Shown: positions 24,624-34,661, counted from the first letter of the stretch. The stretch is 64,000 bases of DNA from Dolomitihabitans soli (GCF_022213955.1 NZ_JAKNTW010000003.1:62001-126000), one strand, 5' to 3'. Translations and numbers: made by a program. Notes: generated by a model from the sequence alone, not told the origin.

Positions 24624-26339
24624 TCAGCCGGCGGCGGCCGCGTGGGTGGCGGTGTGCCAGGCGAGGGCCATGATGGTCAGGACGGGGTTGGCGCCGCCGT
24701 TGGTGACGTGGAGACTGGCGTCGGCGATGTAGACGCGGTCGGTTCCCCAGAGTTTGCCGTGCGGGTCGGCGGCGCCGTACCGGGGCGAGTCGGACATCCG
24801 TACGGTGCCGGCCTGGTGCTGGCCGCCGGACAGCCCTCTGTTCGCCGCGCCCATCCGCCAGGTGCGGGTGGCGCCGGATGCGCGCAGCCATTCCTCGGCT
24901 CGGTCGGACAGGAAGGCGCAGGTGCGCAGGTCCTCGGGGTGCTGGAGTCCTTCGAGCCGGGCGACGGGGAGCCCGAGGTGGTCGGTGACGGTGGAGGCGA
25001 GCCGGACGCGCGCTTCGCGGGTGGGTATCTCGTGGACCGGGCCTTGGATGTTGATGGTGTGCCGGTAGCCGTCGGCCAGGGCGCGGCGCGTGTCGGGTCC
25101 GGCCCGGTCGACGTCCGAGGGCAGGCCCAGGGCGTAATGCATGGTGGGGATCTTGATGAAGTCGTGGCCGAGCAGACCGCCGCCGACGATGCCGTCGTTG
25201 CCGTGGGAGAAGTGCCGGGTCGCGACGGAGGGTCCGGGGCCGAGGCCGTCGTGGACGTCCAGGTCGAATAGGCCGAACACGTTGGCGTACAGGTGGCCTT
25301 GGAGGCAGTCGCCGACCCAGTCGTTGCCCAGGCCGCTGAGCTGGAGCAGCCGGGGGGTCTCGACCGCGCCGCCGGCCAGGATGATCCGTTCGGCGTGGAT
25401 GGTGCGCACGGTGCCGTCGGCGGCGATCTCGATCTCGCCGTCGTCGGAGATCCGCATGACCTGTGCCTGGGTGATCAGGTGGGTTCCCAGGTCGAATGCG
25501 CGGGGCAGGACGGTGCTGTGGGTGCCGTTGCGGGCGTCGACGGGGCAGGCGAAGCCGACGCACTGCCCGCAGCGGATGCACGCGGCCCGGCCGCCGCGGG
25601 GCTCGGTGTTCAGCAGCAGCGGGACCGCTCCGGTCGGCCAGCCGAGTGCTTCGGCTCCGGTCTGGAGCACGGTGGCCTCGGCGGTCGGCCGGAACGGCGC
25701 CATCGGGTAGCCGCGTTTGCGGGGCCCTTCCGCGGGGTGGGCGCGGCCGGCCACGCCGAGTTCCCATTCGACCTGGTCGTAGAAGGGTTCGAGGTCGTCG
25801 TAGGTGATCGGCCAGTCGGCGAGCGCCGAGCCTTCGGGGACGCCGTACAGGGAGGCCATGCGGAAGTCGTCGGGCAGGAACCGCCAGGCCTGGGCGCCGA
25901 AGAACCGGGTGCCGCCGCCCACGGTGATCGCGTTGTGGTGGTAGCGCAGGTCGTCGTAGTCGACGGCGACCTCGCCGTCGTCACCGGGGACCGCGCGTGG
26001 GTGCCCAGGGGGCGTGTCGAGATCGCCGCCGAAGAAGAAGCGGTGGTTGCGGACCTGGTCGGCCGCCAGGTCGCGGGCGCCGAACCACGAGCCGCGCTCC
26101 ACCACCAGGACCGACGCCCCGCTTTGGGCCAGGACGAACGCGGCGACGCCGCCTCCGGCTCCGCTGCCCACCACGATCGCGTCGTAGCGGTCGCGCAGGT
26201 CTCGTAGCGCTCGTGTCGGGGGGCGTTGCACCAAGGGCACGTCGACGGGCGGGCGGCCCGCCGGGTAGGGGTCGAAGCCGATCTCCTCCCAGGCGCCCGA
26301 GCCGGGGTCGGCGTAGAAGTCCAGAAGCGAGCGGGTCAT
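24624..26339 (-). CDS. GMC family FAD-dependent oxidoreductase
   Basis: A 571-residue glucose-methanol-choline family enzyme. The FAD-binding motif is AIVVGSGAGGGVAAFVLAQS (about residues 54-73) with the ribose-binding glutamate in VLVVERGSW. A cysteine-rich loop CIRCGQCVGFACPVDARNGT resembles those of gluconate and sorbitol dehydrogenase relatives. The C-terminal end holds HQAGTVRMSDSP and NPVLTIMALAWHTATH with the active-site His and Asn. No signal peptide, so it is cytoplasmic. It overlaps the Gfo/Idh gene by four bases and ends the glycan operon. It probably oxidises a sugar hydroxyl; actinobacterial relatives make 3-keto glycosides. Confidence 0.87.
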   Translation of the reverse strand: MTRSLLDFYADPGSGAWEEIGFDPYPAGRPPVDVPLVQRPPTRALRDLRDRYDAIVVGSGAGGGVAAFVLAQSGASVLVVERGSWFGARDLAADQVRNHRFFFGGDLDTPPGHPRAVPGDDGEVAVDYDDLRYHHNAITVGGGTRFFGAQAWRFLPDDFRMASLYGVPEGSALADWPITYDDLEPFYDQVEWELGVAGRAHPAEGPRKRGYPMAPFRPTAEATVLQTGAEALGWPTGAVPLLLNTEPRGGRAACIRCGQCVGFACPVDARNGTHSTVLPRAFDLGTHLITQAQVMRISDDGEIEIAADGTVRTIHAERIILAGGAVETPRLLQLSGLGNDWVGDCLQGHLYANVFGLFDLDVHDGLGPGPSVATRHFSHGNDGIVGGGLLGHDFIKIPTMHYALGLPSDVDRAGPDTRRALADGYRHTINIQGPVHEIPTREARVRLASTVTDHLGLPVARLEGLQHPEDLRTCAFLSDRAEEWLRASGATRTWRMGAANRGLSGGQHQAGTVRMSDSPRYGAADPHGKLWGTDRVYIADASLHVTNGGANPVLTIMALAWHTATHAAAAG

Positions 26340-27358
26340 CGAGGACGCCTTTCGTCAGAGGGGTCGTTGATCGTCAGAGAGCCGTGCGGCGGAACACGCT
26401 GGACCTGGGCTCGGATGGCGTCGAGAGTGGAGGCGATCGCGATCGTCTCGGTCAGGGGCATCACGGGGCTCTCGGTGAGGCCCTCGGCGAGGCAGCGGTG
26501 GACTTCGGCGATCTCGAACTGGAGCCCGTTGCCCTGATAGGAGGCGTCGATGCGTTCGGCCCCGCCGGGGTGCGTGGTGACGGTGAGTGCGTCGGGGCAG
26601 TGCATGAACGCCGGAAGGTCGATCGAGCCGTTGGTCCCCGCGATGCGGGCCGTGCAGGTCATGACGGTGCGGATCGCGCTCTTGACGACGCCGAGTGCGC
26701 CGCCGGGGTGGCGGAGCACCGCGGCGATCTGCTCATCGACGCCCGTCTCGCCGATGACGCCGTCCGCGACGACGTGTTGGGGCGCACCGAGGACGAGCGA
26801 GCACAGCTGGACGGGGTAGATGCCCAGATCGAGCAGCGCGCCGCCGCCCAACGCGGGGTTGAACAGCCGGTGCTGCGGTTGCACCGGCCACCGCATCCCG
26901 AAGTCGGCCTCCACCAGGAGCGGTTCGCCGATGCGACCGCTCGCCATCGCTTCGGCCAGCATGCGGTAGGCGGGCAGGAAGCGGCTCCAGATCGCCTCCA
27001 TCAGGAACAACCCTCGGGCACGGGCCTGCTCGGCCATCCGCCGGGCCTGCCCGGCGTCCAGCGCGAACGGTTTCTCGCACAGCACGTGCTTGCCGGCCTC
27101 CAGAAAGGCGAGGGTGTCCGGCTCGTGCCGTGAGGCAGGGGTGGCCACGTAGACGATGTCGACATCGGGGTCGGCGGCCAGCTCGGCGTAGTCGCCGTAC
27201 CGGCGCGCGATGGTGAACCTGTCCCCGAAGGCCGTGGCCCGCTCAATCGAGCGCGACGCCACCGCGACGATCTCTCCGCCCTCGACCGAGCGCATCGCCT
27301 CGGCGAATCCGGCCGCGATCTCACCCGGCCCCACAACACCCCAGCGAATCGTGCTCAT
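26336..27358 (-). CDS. Gfo/Idh/MocA family oxidoreductase
   Basis: A 340-residue NAD(P)-dependent sugar dehydrogenase. The Rossmann motif is WGVVGPGEIAAGFAEAM (residues 6-22). The typical DVDIVYVATPASRH strand and the catalytic-lysine motif CEKPFALDAG (about residues 94-103) follow, then the alpha/beta substrate domain with GGGALLDLGIYPVQL. AAGAGGACGAGAA precedes the ATG. Its stop overlaps the GMC start (ATGA). Together the two may oxidise and reduce a sugar at one carbon, as in 3-keto-glycoside routes. That role is inference. Confidence 0.9.
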   Translation of the reverse strand: MSTIRWGVVGPGEIAAGFAEAMRSVEGGEIVAVASRSIERATAFGDRFTIARRYGDYAELAADPDVDIVYVATPASRHEPDTLAFLEAGKHVLCEKPFALDAGQARRMAEQARARGLFLMEAIWSRFLPAYRMLAEAMASGRIGEPLLVEADFGMRWPVQPQHRLFNPALGGGALLDLGIYPVQLCSLVLGAPQHVVADGVIGETGVDEQIAAVLRHPGGALGVVKSAIRTVMTCTARIAGTNGSIDLPAFMHCPDALTVTTHPGGAERIDASYQGNGLQFEIAEVHRCLAEGLTESPVMPLTETIAIASTLDAIRAQVQRVPPHGSLTINDPSDERRPR

Positions 27359-27437
27359 TTCTCGTCCTCTTCAAGATGCGCCGTGGCGCGGCTGTCTTCG
27401 GCGGCTGCGCCTACGGTGATCCGGTGCACAGGTGATT

Positions 27438-29501
27438 TCAGGGCCATACGGTGAAGCCCTCGTGCCGCACGGTCCAGCGGCCGTCGCGGGGGAAGCCCGG
27501 GCAGTCGCGGCCGCCGCCCTGCCAGCCGACGGCCATGAGCGAGACGGCGGCGAGGAGGGCGCCGTTGGCCGGGAGGTAGAGGGGCAGGATGCTGCCGATC
27601 TGCGGGCTGTGGCCGGTGGGCTGGTAGGTGTTCTTGGCGGCGTCGGTGAGGAGGGTGTCCACGGCCAGGTCGGGGCGGCCGAGGCGGGTGGCGGTCATGG
27701 CCATGACGGGGAAGTCCCAGCCCCAGGCGCTGTTCCAGTCCCAGTGCTCGCGGACGTCGAGGAGGGTGGCCTCCATGATGGCGGGGTCGATGAGCGGGGT
27801 GGGCGGGACGACGCCGAGGGCGCACAGCATGGAGGGGTGGTCGTCGCGGCGCAGATACGGTTCCGTGGCGATCGCCGAGTAGACGCCACCTTCCCGGCGT
27901 GGCAGGGCCAGGTTGTCCTGGATGTGCTGCCAGCGCTCGTGCCGTTCGAGGCCACGGCGTTCGCGCCAAATTTGCGCGATCTCCAGGCCCCACCACCAGT
28001 AGGCGAGCTCGAAGGTGGGGTCCTCGGTGGTCCTGGCGTCGTAGAACTCCTGGGCGGGCACGAGCGGAGCGGGCAGGTGACAGACGCCGTCGCGTTCCTC
28101 CACGAAGGAGGCCATGAACGTCGCCGTCTCCTCGACCAGCTCCACGAAACGAGTCACCTCTGATCCGGCGCGGTAGAGGAGTTCGAGGAGATAGAGGAGG
28201 TGCGGCTGCTGCCAGATGAGCAGGGAGCCGATGTCGGACGGGCTCTCGCGGCCGTCCGGGCCGACGTGCTTGGGCCAGCGGGCACCGTCGTAGTGCTGGC
28301 GGCGGGCGGTCTCGCGGGCCGCGCCGAGGATGGACAGGTACCAGCCGAGGCTGCGTTCCAGCAGCTCGGGGCGGCCCCAGGCGGCGAAGTGGGCGGCGTG
28401 CCAGAAGTGCATCTCCAGGTGGAACTTGCCCTGCCAGGAGTTGGTGATCAGCCCGGTCTCCTGGGGCGGCATGGTGCCGGAGCAGTTCACGGCGGTCAGG
28501 TACTGCGACAGCACGACGCGGCGCTCCAGCTCGGCCGCCCGAGGGTCGGTGCTGCCGGCGAAGTCGACGGCGGCGCCGGAGGTCCAGAACCGGCGCCACC
28601 AGGCGATCGCGGCGCCCTCGATCGTGGTGAACTCGCCGCGTCCGAGCACGCCGCCCGGGGCGAAGGTGGCCACGAGTTCCAGCACGGTGGCCGTGGTGGT
28701 CAGCTCGTACGTGTGCGGCTCCCCGGTGGCATTGACGGTCCCCTCCGACCAGTCCAGGCGCACCTCGTAGGTGGTGTCGTCAAGGACGCGGTCGAAGCGG
28801 CAGGCGCGCTCGTCCAGCAGATGGAGGGTGGTGGTGTGCCGGTCCGGCGCGGTCCAGTCGGAGGTCTCGAAGAAGCCGTCGCTGGCGTACGGGAACCGCA
28901 CGGCGACGGCGGCCTGGCCGGTGGCGAGCAGGTCGGACTCGATGCGGAAGGCGACGCGCGCGTGGTGCGGGTCGGCCACGGTGGTGACGCGGACCTCGTG
29001 CCCGGCGTAGCTGAAGACGCTGGTGAGGGTGCCCGTCCACAGGTCGAGACGCTGGCGCGGATCGGTGAGCGCGGCGGGGCCGGTCACTCCCGGTCCGAGG
29101 ATGAGCCCGATGCGGCCCAGGTCTAGCCGGTGGGGGTTCACGTGGAGCCAGGTTCCGGCCCGGAACTCGGACTCGCCGCCCATCGTCGCGGCCATGTCGT
29201 ACTTGTCCGCGTACTGGACCGGCCCGCGTGAGGTCTCGTAGGTGGACATCGCGTCGGCGAGCACGAAGCCCTCGGGATTGGGCATCGCGTGCCAGCCCCA
29301 GGTCGACATCGTCGCGGTGTTCACCGCGAGCCGCCCCTCGGCGCGGGCGGCGGCCTGGTCGTGGAAGGCGGTGAAGGTCTGCATGCCGGTGATGTCGGCG
29401 GTGTAGGCGAAGTCGCCGTTGCCGACGGTCAGCACCGTGGCCGGGTCGGGCCGGGTGATCTCGACGGTGTGGCGGCGGACCAAATTCTCGCGGTCGATCA
29501 T
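27438..29501 (-). CDS. Six-hairpin (alpha/alpha)6 glycoside hydrolase, GH65/GH95-like
   Basis: A 687-residue protein with an N-terminal beta-rich domain (VLTVGNGDFAYTADITGMQT near residue 20) and a helical barrel (LITNSWQGKFHLEMHFWHAA, GARWPKHVGPDGRESPSDIG, WHAAHFAAWGRPELLERSL). The layout matches (alpha/alpha)6-barrel glycosidases such as GH65 and GH95. The exact family is not settled. No signal peptide, so it acts on imported oligosaccharides. The ATG at 29501 overlaps the stop of the GH2 gene (ATGA), so the two are translationally coupled. Confidence 0.75.
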   Translation of the reverse strand: MIDRENLVRRHTVEITRPDPATVLTVGNGDFAYTADITGMQTFTAFHDQAAARAEGRLAVNTATMSTWGWHAMPNPEGFVLADAMSTYETSRGPVQYADKYDMAATMGGESEFRAGTWLHVNPHRLDLGRIGLILGPGVTGPAALTDPRQRLDLWTGTLTSVFSYAGHEVRVTTVADPHHARVAFRIESDLLATGQAAVAVRFPYASDGFFETSDWTAPDRHTTTLHLLDERACRFDRVLDDTTYEVRLDWSEGTVNATGEPHTYELTTTATVLELVATFAPGGVLGRGEFTTIEGAAIAWWRRFWTSGAAVDFAGSTDPRAAELERRVVLSQYLTAVNCSGTMPPQETGLITNSWQGKFHLEMHFWHAAHFAAWGRPELLERSLGWYLSILGAARETARRQHYDGARWPKHVGPDGRESPSDIGSLLIWQQPHLLYLLELLYRAGSEVTRFVELVEETATFMASFVEERDGVCHLPAPLVPAQEFYDARTTEDPTFELAYWWWGLEIAQIWRERRGLERHERWQHIQDNLALPRREGGVYSAIATEPYLRRDDHPSMLCALGVVPPTPLIDPAIMEATLLDVREHWDWNSAWGWDFPVMAMTATRLGRPDLAVDTLLTDAAKNTYQPTGHSPQIGSILPLYLPANGALLAAVSLMAVGWQGGGRDCPGFPRDGRWTVRHEGFTVWP

Positions 29502-31894
29502 GAGCTCTGCACCTCGATGATGATCTCGACGGGCGCGCACTCAGGAGCGGAGGCGAGCAGCCGGATCTTGCCGGTGCCGGTCGGGCGGATGATGGCCAGG
29601 GCCCGGCCTTCATAGGTACGGCGTTGCACCGCGTTGAAGCGCTCCTCCGTGCTCGGGTCGGCGCTGCCCAGGGCGATCAGTTCGCCGGCGCCGGAGACCT
29701 CGACGCTGACCGGACGGTCGGCGGCGGTGTGGACGGTTCCGTCGTGATCGGTGAGGGTGAGGGTGACGTAGGCCAGGTCGCCACCGGCCGCGATGATCGC
29801 CGGACGGTCGGCTTCGGCGTGCAGCCGTACCGCGTCCGATGCCGTGCGCAGGACGTTCCGGCCGGTTTCCAGGCCGTCGCGGTAGGCGATGGCAACCAGT
29901 TCGCCCGGTTCGTAGACCGCCTCGAAGACGGTCTTGAGCGCGGCCGGCGAACGGCCTAGGGAACAGCCGTTGAGCAGCAGTTCGACCTCGTCGGCCGCGG
30001 CGTACACCTCGACGGTGATGGGTGAGCCTTCGAAACCGGGCCACGTCCAGCTGGCGATCGCGTCGCTCCACGCCCACGGGGTGCCGACGAAGGGCTCGCC
30101 GTGGTGCTCGGGCCGCCACACCGCGAGGTAGGGCTGCTCGCGCAGGCCGAAGACGATCTCCCGGTAATAGGAGATCGGCCGCCGGTGGCCGGTGATGTCG
30201 AGGTCGCCGCACCCGGCAGTCAGGTACGGGTAGGGAGCGGTGAAGGCGCGCCTGTCGAGCTCGCCGTACTGCGGGCGGCCGATGCCGGCCTCGCCCAGGT
30301 AGTCCCAGCCGGTCCAGGTGAAGTCGCCGATGACGTGGCCGTGCTGTTCGACCAGCGCCCAGTTGTGCGCGATCCGGGTGGGAAAGGTCTCGGTGCCGAG
30401 GATGATCCGGTTCGGGAACGCTTCGCCGTCGGGGGCGTAGCGGCTGTCGGCGTAGTTCATGCCGGCCACGTCGAGCATCGCATAGGCCTCGGCGGTGCGC
30501 CGGGTGACCAGGTCGGAGGTGGCGATGGCGTTCATCATGTCGCCGGCGTCGGCCATCACCGTGTTGATCCCCGCCTGCTCCGGCTGCCGCTGTCTGAGCT
30601 CGGCCAGGTCGGACATGACGGCCAGCATGGTGTTGACCGCGTTGGTGACGTAGCGGGTGCCGTCCTGTGCGCGGACCTTCTCGGCCAGGTTGCGCGCCAG
30701 CGCCGCGCCGGCAGGTGTGCCGGTCTCGGGGATCTCGTTGCCGATCGAGTACAGGATGACGCTGGGGTGGTTGTAGTCCTTGGCCACCATCGCCTCGATG
30801 TCGCGTTCCCACCATTCGGGAAAGGCCAGGCTGTAGTCGAAGGGGTGCTTGCCGGAAGTCCACATGTCGAAGGTCTCGTCGACGACGAGCATCCCGTGGC
30901 GGTCGCAGGCGTTCAGCATGGCCTTGCTCATCGGCTGGTGCGACATGCGGACCGCGTTGAACCCGGCCTGTTTGAGCAGCTGGATGCGGCGTTCCTCGGC
31001 GCGGGCGTGGGTGGCGGCGCCGAGCGGGCCGTTGTCATGGTGGAGGCAGGCGCCCCGCAACTTGCGGCTCTGCCCGTTGATCCGCAGGCCATGCTCGGGG
31101 TCGAGCTGCAGGGTACGGATGCCGAAGGTGACGGTCTCCGCATCGAGCTCGCCGAGGGTGACGTGGCAGGTGTACAGGTGGGGCGAGTCGGGGCTCCATA
31201 GGGACGGCGTACGCACGTAGAGCCGGTGCCGGGCGGTCGTCGTCGCGCCGGGCAGTACGGTGACCGGCGCGGTTTCGACGGCCACGATGTTTCCGGCGTG
31301 GTCGCGGATCGTCGTGGTCAGATCGGCGGTACGGATCGCGATGGAGTCGTTGGCGATCGTCGTGGCGACCTCGGCCACCGCCTGCCCGGCCGCCACGTCG
31401 GGCGTGCTGACCCGCACCCCGTCCGGCACGATTCGGACCACCTCGCCGACCAGCAGCCAGGTGTCGCGGTAGATGCCGGCGCCGGTGTACCAGCGGGAGT
31501 CCTGGTGGCTGCGGGCCTCGACGCGGATCTCGTTGTCCTGGCCGTAGCGCAGGTAGGGGTCGGCCGTGATCGGGAAGTGGGAGTAGCCGTAGGGACGCTG
31601 CCCGGCGTAGTCGCCGTTGATGTGCACGGTGGCGTCGCGGTAGACGCCCTCGAACTCCACGGTGATCCGTTTGCCGCGCAGTTCTTCGGGGACGAAGAAC
31701 GTCTTGCGGTATTCGTAGGCGCCGCCGGGAAAGTACGCGTTCGCGCCTTCGCCGTCCGGCTGCCGCTCCTGCTCCAGCGTCGCGTCGTGTGGCAGGGTGA
31801 CCTCCCGGTAGGGAACGGTCTGGCCGCCCAGCTCGGCGAAGGGGTTGACCTTCGGCCGGAACTGCCAGCCGTCGTTGAACGAGGTGCGGATCAC
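29498..31894 (-). CDS. Glycoside hydrolase family 2 (beta-galactosidase-like)
   Basis: A 798-residue GH2 enzyme. The N-terminal sugar-binding domain starts FNDGWQFRPK and includes LPHDATLEQERQPDG and YEYRKTFFVPEELRGK. The immunoglobulin-like domain follows. The TIM barrel begins near GACLHHDNGPLGAATHARAE with the acid/base glutamate in ILYSIGNEIPE (near residue 389) and the nucleophile in IILGTETFPT (near 500). A C-terminal beta domain ends it. No signal peptide. Family members cleave beta-galactosides, glucuronides or mannosides. The GH43 neighbour argues for beta-galactosides. Confidence 0.9.
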   Translation of the reverse strand: MIRTSFNDGWQFRPKVNPFAELGGQTVPYREVTLPHDATLEQERQPDGEGANAYFPGGAYEYRKTFFVPEELRGKRITVEFEGVYRDATVHINGDYAGQRPYGYSHFPITADPYLRYGQDNEIRVEARSHQDSRWYTGAGIYRDTWLLVGEVVRIVPDGVRVSTPDVAAGQAVAEVATTIANDSIAIRTADLTTTIRDHAGNIVAVETAPVTVLPGATTTARHRLYVRTPSLWSPDSPHLYTCHVTLGELDAETVTFGIRTLQLDPEHGLRINGQSRKLRGACLHHDNGPLGAATHARAEERRIQLLKQAGFNAVRMSHQPMSKAMLNACDRHGMLVVDETFDMWTSGKHPFDYSLAFPEWWERDIEAMVAKDYNHPSVILYSIGNEIPETGTPAGAALARNLAEKVRAQDGTRYVTNAVNTMLAVMSDLAELRQRQPEQAGINTVMADAGDMMNAIATSDLVTRRTAEAYAMLDVAGMNYADSRYAPDGEAFPNRIILGTETFPTRIAHNWALVEQHGHVIGDFTWTGWDYLGEAGIGRPQYGELDRRAFTAPYPYLTAGCGDLDITGHRRPISYYREIVFGLREQPYLAVWRPEHHGEPFVGTPWAWSDAIASWTWPGFEGSPITVEVYAAADEVELLLNGCSLGRSPAALKTVFEAVYEPGELVAIAYRDGLETGRNVLRTASDAVRLHAEADRPAIIAAGGDLAYVTLTLTDHDGTVHTAADRPVSVEVSGAGELIALGSADPSTEERFNAVQRRTYEGRALAIIRPTGTGKIRLLASAPECAPVEIIIEVQSS

Positions 31895-31910
31895 ACGTAC
31901 TCCAGGGCTC

Positions 31911-33263
31911 TTATCGGACGGACTTGACGCGCAGCAGGACGACCAGGCCGGCCGCGACGGTGAAGGCGGCGGCGACGAAGTACAGCAGTGTGTAGTTCTT
32001 GGCGCCGCCGGTGGCGCCGATCGTCAGGAAGAGCGGCGCGATGAGCGGCGCGACCCCTTGGGCGATCGTGGTGGAGAAGTTGTAGATGCCGGTGTAGCGC
32101 CCGGCGTTGGTCCGGTCGGGCAGCACGTCCAGCGCGATCGCCTGGTCGACGGCGGCGAACACGCCGATGCCGAGGTTCCCGAGGACCGCCCCTGCGATGA
32201 TCACCGGCAGGCCGGGCGCCAGTGCCATCGTGATCGCGCCGGCGGCGTACACGCAACCGCCAAGGATCACGAAGATCCGGCGACGGCGCAGTTTGTCGGA
32301 CAGGAAGCCGCCGCCGACCGCGCCGGTGATCGCGGCGACGATGCCGCCCATGGACAGCACCGCCACCAGGCCGCCCACCTCTTCCACCGTGATGCCCAGC
32401 CGGGAGGCCACGAAGTACGCGGTGAAGGTGGTGTTGAAGGTGAGCCCGGTCATGAACAGGAACTTGCCGAGCCAGTTCCAGGCGAAGTCGGGGCTTTGGC
32501 GCGGGTCGAAGACGTAGGTGCGGGCGAGCGCCCCGAGCGACCACGGTTCACCGGTCCACCTCTGGTCGCGGCTGTCCGGCTCGGGCACCAGGAAGACGAA
32601 CAGCACCATCACCACCGCGCCCACCACGCCCGGCAGCAGGAACAGCAGCAGGGGGTTGCCGGTCAGGCCGCTCGCCAGCAGGGCGCCGGCCACCGGTGCC
32701 AGCTGGCCGACCATGCCGCCCAGGCCGGAGACCTTGCCTCGCTGCGACTCGGGCAGCCGGTCGGCCTGCGAGGCGATCAGCAGCGCGAGGATCGACCCCC
32801 AGCCGATCTGCGCCAGCACCCAGCCGAGGCCGAGCATGAGCACGGTGGGGGCCTGTGCCATGACCACGAGGGCGACGACGCCCAGGACGGTCAGTGCGAG
32901 CAGGTACGGCCGGCGACGGCCGAACCGGCTGCGGGTGCGGTCACTGAGCATGCCGATCAGCGGCGCCGCCAGGACCGAGGCGATGCCGCCCGCGCCGATG
33001 ACGTAACCGAGGTACTCGTCACGGCCCGGGGCGAGCTGGGAGACCCTGATCGCCAGGGACAGGGCCATCGGCGTGACGAGCGCCATGAACACCCCGAAGT
33101 TGGCCAGGACGATCAGCCAGATATAGGTGGCGCCCACCTTCTGCAGATCATCGGCGCCGGTAGCCGGTACGCCGGGCTGTCCGGCGGTGGCGTCGCCGGA
33201 GTCGTGGAGGGATTCGAGGATTGGCGGGCCGACGGGCGGCTGGTCGGCGGGGGTGGGTGCCAT
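31911..33263 (-). CDS. MFS sugar transporter (GPH/SLC45-like)
   Basis: A 450-residue protein with about twelve hydrophobic segments after a 40-residue cytosolic N-terminus. The loop after segment 2 carries the MFS motif LIGMLSDRTRSRFGRRRPYL, which with the KK-free long form is typical of the GPH/SLC45-like sugar carriers. The ATG follows GAGGTTGTC. The gene sits between the GH43 and GH2 genes in one operon, so it probably imports the oligosaccharide that GH2 and the six-hairpin enzyme degrade. Confidence 0.85.
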   Translation of the reverse strand: MAPTPADQPPVGPPILESLHDSGDATAGQPGVPATGADDLQKVGATYIWLIVLANFGVFMALVTPMALSLAIRVSQLAPGRDEYLGYVIGAGGIASVLAAPLIGMLSDRTRSRFGRRRPYLLALTVLGVVALVVMAQAPTVLMLGLGWVLAQIGWGSILALLIASQADRLPESQRGKVSGLGGMVGQLAPVAGALLASGLTGNPLLLFLLPGVVGAVVMVLFVFLVPEPDSRDQRWTGEPWSLGALARTYVFDPRQSPDFAWNWLGKFLFMTGLTFNTTFTAYFVASRLGITVEEVGGLVAVLSMGGIVAAITGAVGGGFLSDKLRRRRIFVILGGCVYAAGAITMALAPGLPVIIAGAVLGNLGIGVFAAVDQAIALDVLPDRTNAGRYTGIYNFSTTIAQGVAPLIAPLFLTIGATGGAKNYTLLYFVAAAFTVAAGLVVLLRVKSVR

Positions 33264-33368
33264 GACAACCTCACAGAGGGTGAGATGAGAGGGGAAGGGG
33301 CCGCAAGGCCAGGTGTTCTACGCGGGCGAGCAGGTGATGACCGTCTCCGACGTCGGCGGGCGTGCGGA

Positions 33369-34427
33369 TCAGTCGAAATCCTCGATGCGCCATTCGTCGT
33401 GCCAATCGAGGTAGGGCATGTCGCCGTCGAAGCGGATCGGCAGCCAGACGTAGTCCGCGACCGCGGTGCTCGGCTCCAGCAGGCCGGGCGGCGCTTCGGG
33501 AGCGCCCGCGCCGTCGTCCTGCGCGCCGGTGTACATGGCCGCCATACGGTCGAGCACCTTGGCGGAGACCTCGGCGGGCAGATCCGGCAGCCACCGGTCG
33601 GCCAGCGCGATGTACAGGTCCTTCTTGTGCGGGTGCTTGAAGACCGAGGAGATCTGCGACCGGAACGAGGTACCGGTCGTATCGCCCGGGTGGGGATCGC
33701 CCAGCACCGTCCAGGGGCCGTGGTAGGTGTCGGCGACGGCGACCTCGCTCGGGTTGGGGAAGTAGCCCGAGGTTCCGGAGGTGAACAGGTGATGCTTGTC
33801 GCCGCGGCGGAAGTAGGCGGGCGCCTCGCGCACGTACGGCGGATGCGGGTGCGGGAAGTGGGTGGAGTAGGAGCCGCTCACGTCGGTGTGGTCGGCGGTG
33901 AGGTCGGCGCAGATGAGCTCGCTGTGCACGCGCTCGAAGTAGTAGTAGCCCCTGCCGTCGTCGGGGTCGACGACGAGATCGAAGTCGCCGGCGCTCATTC
34001 CCAGCGGCCGCAGGCCGGTCCGCACGATCTGGTATGGCCCCTCGATGGCCTCGGCGACCAGCACCGTGGATTCCTGCACCTCGCCCATGATCTTGAGCCA
34101 GCAGACGAACCGGCCGGTGCGCTTGTCGTGGATGATGTGCGGCCGGTCAACCTGCTTGGCCGGGTGCAGCGGGCTGTCGGGGTCGTGGGGCTCCGGTGGG
34201 ATGATCAGGCCGCGGTCCTCCCAGTTGTACAGATCCTGGGAGGTGTAGCAGCGGATGCCCCAGTGCCAGATACCGCTGCCGGTGACGGTCTTCTCCTTGT
34301 TCTCCCCGTACCAGTAGAACGTGCCGTCGACGTCCAGGATGGACCCGCCGTGGGCCTGGATGCGCTCGCCCTTGGTGTCGAGCCACGGCTGCCCCGGCCG
34401 GATACACGTCTGGGGATGATCGCTCAC
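33369..34427 (-). CDS. GH43-type hydrolase (exo-beta-1,3-galactanase-like)
   Basis: A 352-residue five-bladed propeller enzyme. The N-terminus IQAHGGSILDVDGTFYWYGE (residues 23-42) is the signature of the GH43 group that includes exo-beta-1,3-galactanases. CYTSQDLYNWEDRGL, RPHIIHDKRTGRFVCWL and DFDLVVDPDDGRGYYYFERV follow. GTG start at 34427 with AAGGA six bases upstream. There is no signal peptide, so the substrate is processed inside the cell or the enzyme is not classically exported. First gene of the operon, divergent from the LacI gene. Confidence 0.8.
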   Translation of the reverse strand: MSDHPQTCIRPGQPWLDTKGERIQAHGGSILDVDGTFYWYGENKEKTVTGSGIWHWGIRCYTSQDLYNWEDRGLIIPPEPHDPDSPLHPAKQVDRPHIIHDKRTGRFVCWLKIMGEVQESTVLVAEAIEGPYQIVRTGLRPLGMSAGDFDLVVDPDDGRGYYYFERVHSELICADLTADHTDVSGSYSTHFPHPHPPYVREAPAYFRRGDKHHLFTSGTSGYFPNPSEVAVADTYHGPWTVLGDPHPGDTTGTSFRSQISSVFKHPHKKDLYIALADRWLPDLPAEVSAKVLDRMAAMYTGAQDDGAGAPEAPPGLLEPSTAVADYVWLPIRFDGDMPYLDWHDEWRIEDFD

Positions 34428-34526
34428 GTTCTGATCCTTCGGGTTGTAGGCGCCTCACCGAAGAGAGGCATGTTCCGCAACGGGCATGACAGAAAGCAAT
34501 TGGCGGACCGGAGGGGTTTACGCCGT

Positions 34527-34661
34527 TTACGCGCGTTACCTACGCGTGTTAGTACGTTAACAGCGGATGTCACGGCAGAGGCAAGACGTCGTCCCATAAC
34601 GACTGCGCAACGCCGTGGCGAACCCGGCGGGGAGGCGGTCCTCCCGAGTTACGCGCGTTAC
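34527..34661. promoter_or_regulatory. LacI operator candidates in the divergent promoter
   Basis: The 13-mer TTACGCGCGTTAC occurs twice, at 34527-34539 and 34649-34661, on either side of the GH43/LacI promoter region. Its core TAACGCGCGTAA-like symmetry is what LacI-family proteins of actinomycetes bind. Similar weaker boxes (TTTACGC at 34518, TACGCGTGTTA at 34541) lie beside the first copy. Confidence 0.55.
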
